Source: a virus. From it: 44,058 nt of DNA. The position numbers were made by a program, and so were the translations under genes. Under the pieces are notes generated by a model. The model was not told the DNA's origin. It searched no databases and was given only the letters and a program-made list of their open reading frames with translations. How positions within the stretch are numbered: the first letter of the stretch is position 1; every line of letters starts with the position of its first letter. Shown in pieces: positions 37,859 through 44,058 of the stretch. Location: positions 1 to 44,058 of IMG/VR virus record IMGVR_UViG_3300021962_000203, one strand, 5' to 3'.

Positions 37859-37882
37859 GATAAATTCCTATTAATATATTAT

Positions 37883-37890
37883 TATTTATT
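37883..37890 (-). promoter_or_regulatory. Late promoter AATAAATA
   Basis: Late-type motif 25 bases upstream of the 171-aa gene, after a terminator. Confidence 0.6.
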
Positions 37891-37911
37891 TTTTAAATAA
37901 GTACCAATAAA

Positions 37912-37938
37912 AAATCCCCATTCAGTAAATGGGGATTT
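37912..37938 (-). terminator. Terminator after the 283-aa gene
   Basis: An 11-bp stem (AAATCCCCATT/AATGGGGATTT) with a 5-base loop and a T-run on the minus strand, 23 bases after the stop codon at 37961. Confidence 0.87.
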
Positions 37939-37960
37939 GAGAAAACTATGGATTTAAATA

Positions 37961-38812
37961 TCAGTTTTGAGTATTATTTTCAATAATCTCATTTCTCCAC
38001 TCTTCACTCATATTTGCCATGATTGCGATTGCTTGGTCTTTAGTACTAGCGTAACCTTCATCTAGAAGATGACCAAGAACAATATCATATGTATCTTCTT
38101 TCATTCTTCTTGCAACTCCAAGAGCTGCTTTACGAATTCCTTTTTTAGCAGCGGACTTGACTGCTTTTGGAGCAGACATTACAGCACTTGCAACTCCTGC
38201 AGCCATAGTTTTTGCCTTTTCAATTCCTCTACCTAGTTTTGCTTTTGCTCTTGTAGCAATATCCTTTGCTACAATACCACGAACTTCTCTTCTTCCTGTT
38301 GATGTTCTTTGCTTTGCTTGAATAGCAGGACTTGTTAATGTAGTTTTACCGCTTCTGCTAGGAACTAGTTTTCTCTTTGCAGCATATTCTCTAGCAGGTT
38401 CATCAACTGCACTTCTTACTTTTGAAATACCACTTTTAATTGCAGACTTTACCTTTTCCTTTCTTCTTTCAATTTTAGACTTTTTCATTCTTTCAAGTCT
38501 AGATGCCGCAGCAATTCTAGATCCAGAACCCTTAGTTACTGTTGATCCACCACTTCCAGATGTACGATCATCACTAGAAGTTACTTTTGCTTCAGAAAGA
38601 ATTTCTTCACAAATTTCTTCTTCAAAAATTTCTTCAATATCTCCAATAGTATAACCCTCATCTAAAAGATTTAAAATTACTTCTTCAACAATTTCTTCTA
38701 AATCTTCATAAGATACTTCATCAATAACACTAAGATCTTCTTGAAGATCATTTTCGTCTTGATAAACTGCACTGTAACTTTCCATCAGTGCCTTTAAGTC
38801 TTTTGAATCCAT
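37961..38812 (-). CDS. Probable scaffold/internal head protein (283 aa)
   Basis: An acidic N-terminal third (LEEIVEEVILNLLDEGYTIG DIEEIF) is followed by a very basic Ala/Lys/Arg-rich C-terminal two-thirds with helix repeats. Potential gp21 cleavage sites: LMES near residue 10 and ILSEA at about 72-76. The acidic/basic split and start (MDSKDLKALMESYSAVY) resemble cyanophage head-core proteins. A perfect late promoter lies 28 bases upstream. Exact role unknown. Confidence 0.65.
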   Translation of the reverse strand: MDSKDLKALMESYSAVYQDENDLQEDLSVIDEVSYEDLEEIVEEVILNLLDEGYTIGDIEEIFEEEICEEILSEAKVTSSDDRTSGSGGSTVTKGSGSRIAAASRLERMKKSKIERRKEKVKSAIKSGISKVRSAVDEPAREYAAKRKLVPSRSGKTTLTSPAIQAKQRTSTGRREVRGIVAKDIATRAKAKLGRGIEKAKTMAAGVASAVMSAPKAVKSAAKKGIRKAALGVARRMKEDTYDIVLGHLLDEGYASTKDQAIAIMANMSEEWRNEIIENNTQN

Positions 38813-38839
38813 GTTACAACTTAAGAATTTCCTATAATT

Positions 38840-38847
38840 TATTTATA
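38840..38847 (-). promoter_or_regulatory. Late promoter TATAAATA
   Basis: A perfect late octamer, 28 bases upstream of the 283-aa gene. Confidence 0.7.
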
Positions 38848-38851
38848 TATT

Positions 38852-39319
38852 TTAGGTATTGCCTCTAGTACCATATGTTCTACCAGTTCTTGAAATATTA
38901 GTTCCTCTTCCTCCAGAAGTTCCTTTTTTAGCATATCTATTCTGAGTTATAGTGTCTCTTTCTGATGGAAGATCTGTTCTCTGAACATCAGATGTAGTTC
39001 CAGCTTTACTCACTACATCTCTAGGTTTTGATGCGTATCCACTTATCTTAGTATTTGTTCTTCCAGCATCTTTATTTTCTGGACGAGGATCTTTTATTTT
39101 TGCTCTTTCATTTTCACCAGAAACTACAGATCTCAATCTCTTAACTCTTTGAGCAATCTGCACCATTCTCTCTGGTGTAGTACCTCTTGCAGTTGTTTGT
39201 CTAGAAACTTGAGATATTTTTTGTGTTGCTGTATCTGCAGGACTTTTTCCACTTCCCTTAAGTCTACCAGTATTCCATGCAATTTCTGCTTCTAAAATAA
39301 ACTCAGAGAAAGTTTTCAT
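38852..39319 (-). CDS. Basic internal head protein with T4-type capsid-targeting peptide (155 aa)
   Basis: The N-terminus MKTFSEFILEA matches the T4 internal protein targeting peptide MKTYQEFIAEA at eight of eleven positions plus one conservative Tyr/Phe change, and ends in a gp21-type site (I-L-E then A). The mature part is basic and low-complexity (Arg/Thr/Ser/Gly; ending GRGTNISRTGRTYGTRGNT). That is the profile of proteins packed with DNA in the head and injected. The gene has its own late promoter and a terminator upstream. Function after injection unknown. Confidence 0.75.
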   Translation of the reverse strand: MKTFSEFILEAEIAWNTGRLKGSGKSPADTATQKISQVSRQTTARGTTPERMVQIAQRVKRLRSVVSGENERAKIKDPRPENKDAGRTNTKISGYASKPRDVVSKAGTTSDVQRTDLPSERDTITQNRYAKKGTSGGRGTNISRTGRTYGTRGNT

Positions 39320-39339
39320 CTACCTAAAAGTCTTTTAGA

Positions 39340-39346
39340 TATTTAT
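39340..39346 (-). promoter_or_regulatory. Late promoter ATAAATA
   Basis: Late-type motif 21 bases upstream of the internal head protein gene. Confidence 0.6.
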
Positions 39347-39351
39347 GAAAA

Positions 39352-39369
39352 AACCTCCCGAAGGAGGTT
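39352..39369 (-). terminator. Terminator with UUCG tetraloop
   Basis: AACCUCC-UUCG-GGAGGUU followed by UUUU on the minus strand, directly after the 61-aa gene's stop at 39374. The C(UUCG)G loop is very stable. Confidence 0.92.
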
Positions 39370-39373
39370 TAAG

Positions 39374-39559
39374 TCAGACGCCTAGAACAGCACCAATATT
39401 ATCATCAATATCTCGAATTACTTCACGAATATTAATTACTCGGGGAGGAACACTTACTTCATCATAAGTATATCCTTTTTGAGCATCAAATAAAACTTGA
39501 CGAATTACTGCTGCTGTATGAGCATCCATTTTGATTGTTACTTGTTTTTGTTTAGTCAC
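39374..39559 (-). CDS. Small unknown protein, GTG start (61 aa)
   Basis: Starts at GTG 39559 with GGGAGACCT upstream and a GTGA overlap with the mazG stop. Product (V/M)TKQKQVTIKMDAHTAAVIRQ... VSVPPRVINIREVIRDIDDN, a ribbon-helix-helix-like length and pattern (beta start then two helices), which would suggest DNA binding; that is only a guess. Last gene of the replication operon before the terminator. Confidence 0.65.
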   Translation of the reverse strand: MTKQKQVTIKMDAHTAAVIRQVLFDAQKGYTYDEVSVPPRVINIREVIRDIDDNIGAVLGV

Positions 39560-39960
39560 AGGTCTCCCTCCACGCGATTTTCAGAACGCTCAATACTAAA
39601 TGCACCTTCAGGATAACGAGCACTCAGTTTTTCAAAGTTCATTTGAATTACTTCTTCAAGAGAAATATCAAGTCCAAGACACGCCTGAGAAACATACCAC
39701 ATAATATCTCCAAGTTCACGCTTCAGGTGAAACAGGTTTTCTTGATTGACTGGTTTACCTTGAAATACAATCTTTTTTACAATCTCAGTAAACTCACCTG
39801 CCTCAGCAGACATTCCTACAGCAGCAGTAAGCAGTCGCTCGGTAGGAAATCCTTGGATTTTGAGATCATTAAGACGATCGGCAAACTCAGGAAATTCTTT
39901 GCTAGGTTTGGATGTGGTTGTATCGACGAACTCAACATACTTATTAAGATCAATAGTCAT
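39556..39960 (-). CDS. mazG: MazG-type nucleotide pyrophosphohydrolase
   Basis: Started at ATG 39960 (MTIDLNKYVEFVDTTTS), just past the gp41 stop, it has 134 residues, the usual cyanophage MazG size. The metal-binding helices are GMSAEAGEFTEIVKKIVF (E-x2-E type) and LKRELGDIMWYVSQACLGLD (E-x2-D). These enzymes hydrolyse nucleoside triphosphates, and in cyanophages effects on (p)ppGpp or dNTP pools have been proposed. Fits with nearby replication genes. Confidence 0.9.
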   Translation of the reverse strand: MTIDLNKYVEFVDTTTSKPSKEFPEFADRLNDLKIQGFPTERLLTAAVGMSAEAGEFTEIVKKIVFQGKPVNQENLFHLKRELGDIMWYVSQACLGLDISLEEVIQMNFEKLSARYPEGAFSIERSENRVEGDL

Positions 39961-39961
39961 A

Positions 39962-41341
39962 TTAGAATTTAAATCCCTCAAACGATTTTTTAGGTTTTGA
40001 TTGCTCATGATAATCATACTCTTCATCTTTCCCATTGTCAACAATTCCATCTTGAGCAGATTGTTCACAATCATAAAGACGCATTTTAGCGCGGTCAATA
40101 CCAATCACAAATCTCTTATGAATTGTTGGATCATTATATCGGTTTTTAAGTTGCTTCACCAGAATTTGTCCAAGTCCCTCCAACTCTTCAGTACTAATAA
40201 GGGCAAACATAAGATCAGCAGTAGCAGGGAGACCAAAGGATTCAGAAGTATCGGTAAGTTCAACATCAGAACTACCATAACCTGAACGGGTAGTCTGAGT
40301 AGCGGAGACAATTGGGACATTAAACTCAACGGCGAGTCCTCTAAGTTCCTCAGCAATTGCTTTAACAAATGTATATGAATTGATATTGCTGTTTCCTTTA
40401 TACCTGCTGGAAGCGCAAATATTAAGGTAATCAATGAAAATAATATCAGGTCTAAATGACTTCTTAAGTGCAAGTTCATTAAGAAGCGACTTGAAATGTC
40501 CAGCATGAGCAGATGCTGTAGGATACTCTTTAATTATAAGAGTACCTTGAGTTTTCTTAGCAAGATTTGTAACCTTACTATCAAATATTTGTTTAGGAAG
40601 ATCTACAATATCTTGAATAGGAACATTCAAGAGGTTTGCGTCAATTCTTTCAGCAATGCGTTCTTCTGCCATTTCCAGCGTAATGTACAGAACGTTCCTC
40701 CCTTGGAGCAAGACGGAGCTAGCCACATGGCACATGAATAAACTTTTGCCGACACCCGTACCAGCAAGAGCGACATTAAGAGTTTTGTTAGGGAGACCAC
40801 CTTTGGTAATTTTGTTAAAGTATTCAAGATCAAATTCAATTTTTTCCTCCTTTCTATGATAAGATTCATACCTTTGTTCATAATCTTCTAGATAGTCATG
40901 TCCAATATGATTGTCAAAACTTACAGAAAGTGCATCTGAAAGAATTGATGGAATACTATCTCTATTCTTTTTTTCATCTTTGCCATCAGCAATATGGATT
41001 GATTCCATAAGGGCAAGATAAATTGCTCTATCTCTACACCACTTTTCTGTGGTGTCAATTAACCATTCAAAATCAATTGAATCTTCATTTAGATTTGATA
41101 TTAGTTGAATAATCTCTTTAAAAGAACTTTCATTAATATCAGATCTTTTTTCAATCTCAATACAAAGTATTTCTTTTGTTAGTGGATTATTATACTGCTG
41201 AACAAAAGTTGATATTTCATCAAATATAATTTTTTGAGACTGATCTTGGAAATAATCTTTTTTTATAAATGGAATAACTTTTCTTAAATATTCTCCATTA
41301 TAAATTAAATTTTTTAAGATTAAAATTTCAATTTGTTCCAT
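39962..41341 (-). CDS. Replicative DNA helicase (T4 gp41 type)
   Basis: A DnaB/gp41-family hexameric helicase of 459 residues. Walker A is VALAGTGVGKSLFMCH at about 190-205, then VLYITLEMAEERIAERIDAN, Walker B PDIIFIDYLNICASSR, and the C-terminal TQTTRSGYGSSDVELTDTSE with the sensor and Arg-finger region. It unwinds DNA ahead of the polymerase and binds primase gp61. Encoded right after uvsX. Confidence 0.95.
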   Translation of the reverse strand: MEQIEILILKNLIYNGEYLRKVIPFIKKDYFQDQSQKIIFDEISTFVQQYNNPLTKEILCIEIEKRSDINESSFKEIIQLISNLNEDSIDFEWLIDTTEKWCRDRAIYLALMESIHIADGKDEKKNRDSIPSILSDALSVSFDNHIGHDYLEDYEQRYESYHRKEEKIEFDLEYFNKITKGGLPNKTLNVALAGTGVGKSLFMCHVASSVLLQGRNVLYITLEMAEERIAERIDANLLNVPIQDIVDLPKQIFDSKVTNLAKKTQGTLIIKEYPTASAHAGHFKSLLNELALKKSFRPDIIFIDYLNICASSRYKGNSNINSYTFVKAIAEELRGLAVEFNVPIVSATQTTRSGYGSSDVELTDTSESFGLPATADLMFALISTEELEGLGQILVKQLKNRYNDPTIHKRFVIGIDRAKMRLYDCEQSAQDGIVDNGKDEEYDYHEQSKPKKSFEGFKF

Positions 41342-41359
41342 TAATTACTTCCATTATTT

Positions 41360-42376
41360 TTAAGAACCATAACTAAATTCTTTTTTGGCAATTTCATCTA
41401 ATTGATTCATTACCTCATCAGTAAAATATGTTTCTGGTTCTTTGAGGATTGCTTTAGCATAAACTTTTTTTGTCTCACCGTCAACATTCATTTCATAACG
41501 ACCTGCGACATTCTTCCATAGACCTCCAATCTCACCGAGTTCAAGTAGTCCGTAATATCGATCTAGACCGCGTTCATCATAAAACAAACGAATCTCAACA
41601 TCTTTATTTTCCTTACTCAAACGCGACTTGTGAGTCTTAGCTTTGATAATATTTCCGATAACTTCTGTTCCATCCTTTTCTTTCTTTTTACTGAGATAGA
41701 TGATTGTAGACGCTGCGTATTTAAGTCCAGAACCTCCGCCCATTTCTTTCGTTGGTACATAAGCTCCGATGACATCGTATGTGTGATTTGTGACAAGAAG
41801 TGGAACATTTGCTTGACCTAGTTTAAGTGTGAGCATTCGGAAAGCACCTTTCACAAGTTGTGATTTAGTCATATCACGAACTTGCTTGTCGTTGAGTGCG
41901 TCAGTGATTTCTTTCTCTGTAGAAAGCATTCCAAGAGAGTCTAACACAAACATACAAGGTTTGCGTTCTTCTACAGGTTTTTTTAAGTATAGATCTACTG
42001 CCTTGAGTGCCTTACCACGAAACTCTTCAATTGTAACAACATTAACTACAACAAGACGAGAAGTATCAATTCCACGAGACTCTACAAGGGATTTGGTAAT
42101 AGCAGCCTCAGTATCAAAGTAGAGACAATAACCATCGGGATTGGAATCAAGAAAATTCTTAACAACGGCGAGGCTGAAGAAAGTTTTTCCAGTAGAAGAC
42201 TCTCCAGCAATAGCAGTAATCTTGTTCCCAGATACACCACCAAATATGCTACCTGAAACCAGTGCATTAAAAATGTATGAACCCGTGTCAACATAAGTCT
42301 CTGTTTCGTCAATGTCTGATGCTAGTTTAGTGAAGTCGTCACCAATTTCTTTTACAATATCTTTTAAAAAATCCAT
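41360..42376 (-). CDS. uvsX: Recombinase UvsX (RecA family)
   Basis: Starting at ATG 42376 with AAGGAG upstream, it is 338 residues. Walker A is GESSTGKT (58-65), Walker B PCMFVLDSLGML; LVTNHTYDVIGAYVPTKEMG and GGGSGLKYAASTIIYLSKKK follow as in T4 UvsX. It coats single-stranded DNA and drives recombination-dependent replication and repair. A longer start at 42409 would lie inside the upstream gene. Confidence 0.96.
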   Translation of the reverse strand: MDFLKDIVKEIGDDFTKLASDIDETETYVDTGSYIFNALVSGSIFGGVSGNKITAIAGESSTGKTFFSLAVVKNFLDSNPDGYCLYFDTEAAITKSLVESRGIDTSRLVVVNVVTIEEFRGKALKAVDLYLKKPVEERKPCMFVLDSLGMLSTEKEITDALNDKQVRDMTKSQLVKGAFRMLTLKLGQANVPLLVTNHTYDVIGAYVPTKEMGGGSGLKYAASTIIYLSKKKEKDGTEVIGNIIKAKTHKSRLSKENKDVEIRLFYDERGLDRYYGLLELGEIGGLWKNVAGRYEMNVDGETKKVYAKAILKEPETYFTDEVMNQLDEIAKKEFSYGS

Positions 42377-42377
42377 T

Positions 42378-43127
42378 TTAATCTCCTTGATAATCTCCAT
42401 AATAATCAATCATTCTCTCATAATAACAATTTTCTTGAATAATGTTAAAACTTAAAGTTCTCCTTTCTTTATTTGTTTTTTGAGGATAAACCAAATGATT
42501 TAACCAAGAAGGAAATATCAATATATCTCCAATGGTTTGATCTGGTCTCCATATATTATCACAAAAAGTTTGATTTGATCCGTAAATAAAAAGTAGTCTT
42601 CCAGATTCTCTTGTTTCATATTCATTATAAATTTTTCCTTGAGATTCTATATTTTTTATAGATTCTTCATATAGTTCTTTTTCAGGAATATCTAAAAATA
42701 TTACTCCGGATAGATCAGAACCATGTGTATGTATGGGAGTATAATCTCCAGAATAATATCTATTAACCCAAACATCAGCATATAAAACTTTTTCAAGTTT
42801 TTTAAATGAATCATCTCCAGATGTAGCATTTCCTATTAATGATAATTTATATTCACCATCAGTTTCAGTATAATTATCAACTAATTTTTCAAGTAATTCT
42901 TTTAAACCAATCTCTCTACAAAAATCATAAGACAAATATATATTTTCAATATCTCTTAAAAGAAGATTTGGTATATTTCCAGAAACAGAACTATACAATT
43001 CTTTATACTCTTCATTTTTTTCTACATCATCAACAAAAGAATTAATTTTATCCAAAATATTTTTTGGACATTTTGTTTTTAAAATAGTTGGTCCAAAAGG
43101 ATTTATTTTTTCTACTGAAATTTTCAT
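42378..43127 (-). CDS. 2OG-Fe(II) oxygenase between uvsX and gp43
   Basis: ATG 43127 overlaps the polymerase stop (TAATG), giving 249 residues. The core is YYSGDYTPIHTHGSDLSGVI with the iron-binding His region, then GDILIFPSWLNHLVYPQKTN with the distal His and the 2-oxoglutarate Arg in ERRTLSFN. This resembles the 2OG-Fe(II)_5 family. It is coupled with DNA-replication genes; a DNA-base or protein substrate is possible but unknown. Confidence 0.82.
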   Translation of the reverse strand: MKISVEKINPFGPTILKTKCPKNILDKINSFVDDVEKNEEYKELYSSVSGNIPNLLLRDIENIYLSYDFCREIGLKELLEKLVDNYTETDGEYKLSLIGNATSGDDSFKKLEKVLYADVWVNRYYSGDYTPIHTHGSDLSGVIFLDIPEKELYEESIKNIESQGKIYNEYETRESGRLLFIYGSNQTFCDNIWRPDQTIGDILIFPSWLNHLVYPQKTNKERRTLSFNIIQENCYYERMIDYYGDYQGD

Positions 43128-44058
43128 TATGAAAAAAATGATTCTAGTGTACTGGTTTTTTCTATAGACCATCCAATTGAATCTAGAATAGTCTTAATTG
43201 GTTCTAAAAATGCTTTTTCAAATTGCAAATCATGATCAATATATTTGTTCAGATTAAGTTCTTTTGGGAATTCTTGAATAAAAGAAATTACATTTTCTTG
43301 AATTATATTTGGTTTTTTAAGATAAATAAACTTAATTTTTTCTCCATTTTGGATTGAAGAATATTTATTGAGTAAATTATTCTTCTTAATATAGTGATTA
43401 AATAATAATGCTCCTCTAACATGTATGGGAGTTCCTTTGGTATAAATTGTAGAACTTGATTTATATTTTTCAACATCAGATGCTGTCCTTGGGAAAGCAA
43501 TAGATTCTGGAGGAAGAGTTCTAAATTCGCGGCGACATTTATCAATAAACTCAATCACATCATCTTCAGTTCCACTCATCATCAACTTAAGAGCATCCTT
43601 AATCATTTTACGACAAGGTGCTGGAGTAGATGATTTAACTGCTTCGATACCCATGATTTTAAGTTTTGGTTGTTCATATCGAACACCTTCACTATCCCAA
43701 ACATTAAGAATATATCGTTTCTTGGCAGTCCAGATTCCACGGTCAGCAATATTCTCTCGTTTCATTTGCATCTTTTGATCGTATGCATTTACATAGGTCG
43801 CCAATTCTTCGTAAGAACTTTCAATATATTTTTCAAGTTCCATCGAAGCGACCTTATCAAGGAACGAAACAATGCTTTCAGTAGTTTTCTCTCTTCCTTT
43901 GTATACAGTTTCAACCAGAGGACCCATATTAAGATAAATGGAATCAGTATCTGAAGCAATAACATAATCAACATCTTTAGTCTTAAGAACCTTATTCATG
44001 TAAGAGTTCATTTTACCTTCGATCCACCGAATGGATACCTGTCCAGAAAGGGTAATCG
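43127..44058 (-). CDS. DNA polymerase gp43 (C-terminal part, runs off right edge)
   Basis: A family B polymerase. The frame is open to the last base: TLSGQVSIRWIEGKMNSYM, then motif C as VIASDTDSIYLNMG (catalytic D-T-D), IWTAKKRYILNVWDSEG (K-K-R-Y motif), YEQPKLKIMGIEAVKSSTPA and thumb residues. About 309 residues are present. The C-terminus TLESFFS could be a sliding-clamp-binding peptide. The N-terminal exonuclease part is beyond the window. Confidence 0.96.
   Translation of the reverse strand, partial: ITLSGQVSIRWIEGKMNSYMNKVLKTKDVDYVIASDTDSIYLNMGPLVETVYKGREKTTESIVSFLDKVASMELEKYIESSYEELATYVNAYDQKMQMKRENIADRGIWTAKKRYILNVWDSEGVRYEQPKLKIMGIEAVKSSTPAPCRKMIKDALKLMMSGTEDDVIEFIDKCRREFRTLPPESIAFPRTASDVEKYKSSSTIYTKGTPIHVRGALLFNHYIKKNNLLNKYSSIQNGEKIKFIYLKKPNIIQENVISFIQEFPKELNLNKYIDHDLQFEKAFLEPIKTILDSIGWSIEKTSTLESFFS

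Noticed and set aside
1-44058. CRISPR array, insertion sequence, integrase or attachment site
   Set aside because: No regular spaced repeats, transposase, inverted-repeat-bounded unit or recombinase gene was seen.
1-44058. psbA, psbD, cobS or talC, common cyanophage host genes
   Set aside because: None of their motifs appears in this window; they may lie elsewhere in the genome.

Overview
The window looks like part of the genome of a T4-like cyanophage (a myovirus of marine Synechococcus or Prochlorococcus). T4-type replication genes (DNA polymerase gp43 C-terminus, UvsX, gp41 helicase, gp61 primase, NrdA/NrdB) lie beside cyanobacterial genes: two high-light-inducible proteins, a plant-type 2Fe-2S ferredoxin, MazG and a cyanobacterial SLH-porin. 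Most DNA is AT-rich. All genes are on the minus strand except a short plus-strand run at 173-925. Two promoter types can be read directly: sigma70-like (TTGACA, 17 bp, TATNNT) and T4-late-like (TATAAATA or CTAAATA) about 20-32 bases upstream of start codons.

Layout. 1-925: a divergent control region and four small plus-strand genes, including holin-like membrane proteins. 836-5704: a cell-envelope and lysis region with a membrane protein, GH24 lysozyme, C39-like peptidase, SLH/OprB-type porin, lipoprotein and exported tail-lysozyme-like muramidase. 5876-7582: a sigma70-driven operon of hli, a tiny membrane protein, petF, two unknowns, hli and peroxiredoxin. 7634-19988: a surface-glycan cluster with GDP-mannose dehydratase, GDP-fucose synthase, fucosyltransferase-like proteins, GT25/GT2/other transferases, methyltransferases, an asparagine-synthase-like enzyme and a beta-propeller. 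20029-20768: a short early operon of very small genes. 20783-24950: 2-oxoglutarate oxygenases, a fucosyltransferase-like gene and an RNA-gene cluster (seven tRNAs plus four packed non-tRNA RNA folds). 24951-27423: small unknown genes, an oxygenase and a GIY-YIG-like nuclease. 27452-32082: nrdB, nrdA and primase. 32093-39319: late, probably virion or internal-head proteins, most with their own late promoter. 39374-44058: a small gene, MazG, gp41, UvsX, an oxygenase and gp43, which runs off the right edge.

How it fits together. The nucleotide and replication genes supply dNTPs and copy the genome, while the photosynthesis and redox operon supports host energy metabolism during infection. The glycan cluster appears able to make GDP-fucose and transfer fucose, probably remodelling a surface polysaccharide. 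The points most worth following up are the porin, two predicted internal head proteins whose N-termini closely match the T4 capsid-targeting peptide (one with a nucleotidyltransferase-like domain), the four stacked RNA folds inside the tRNA cluster, and the repeated terminator/late-promoter modules. Function names come from motif recognition by eye, with no database search.
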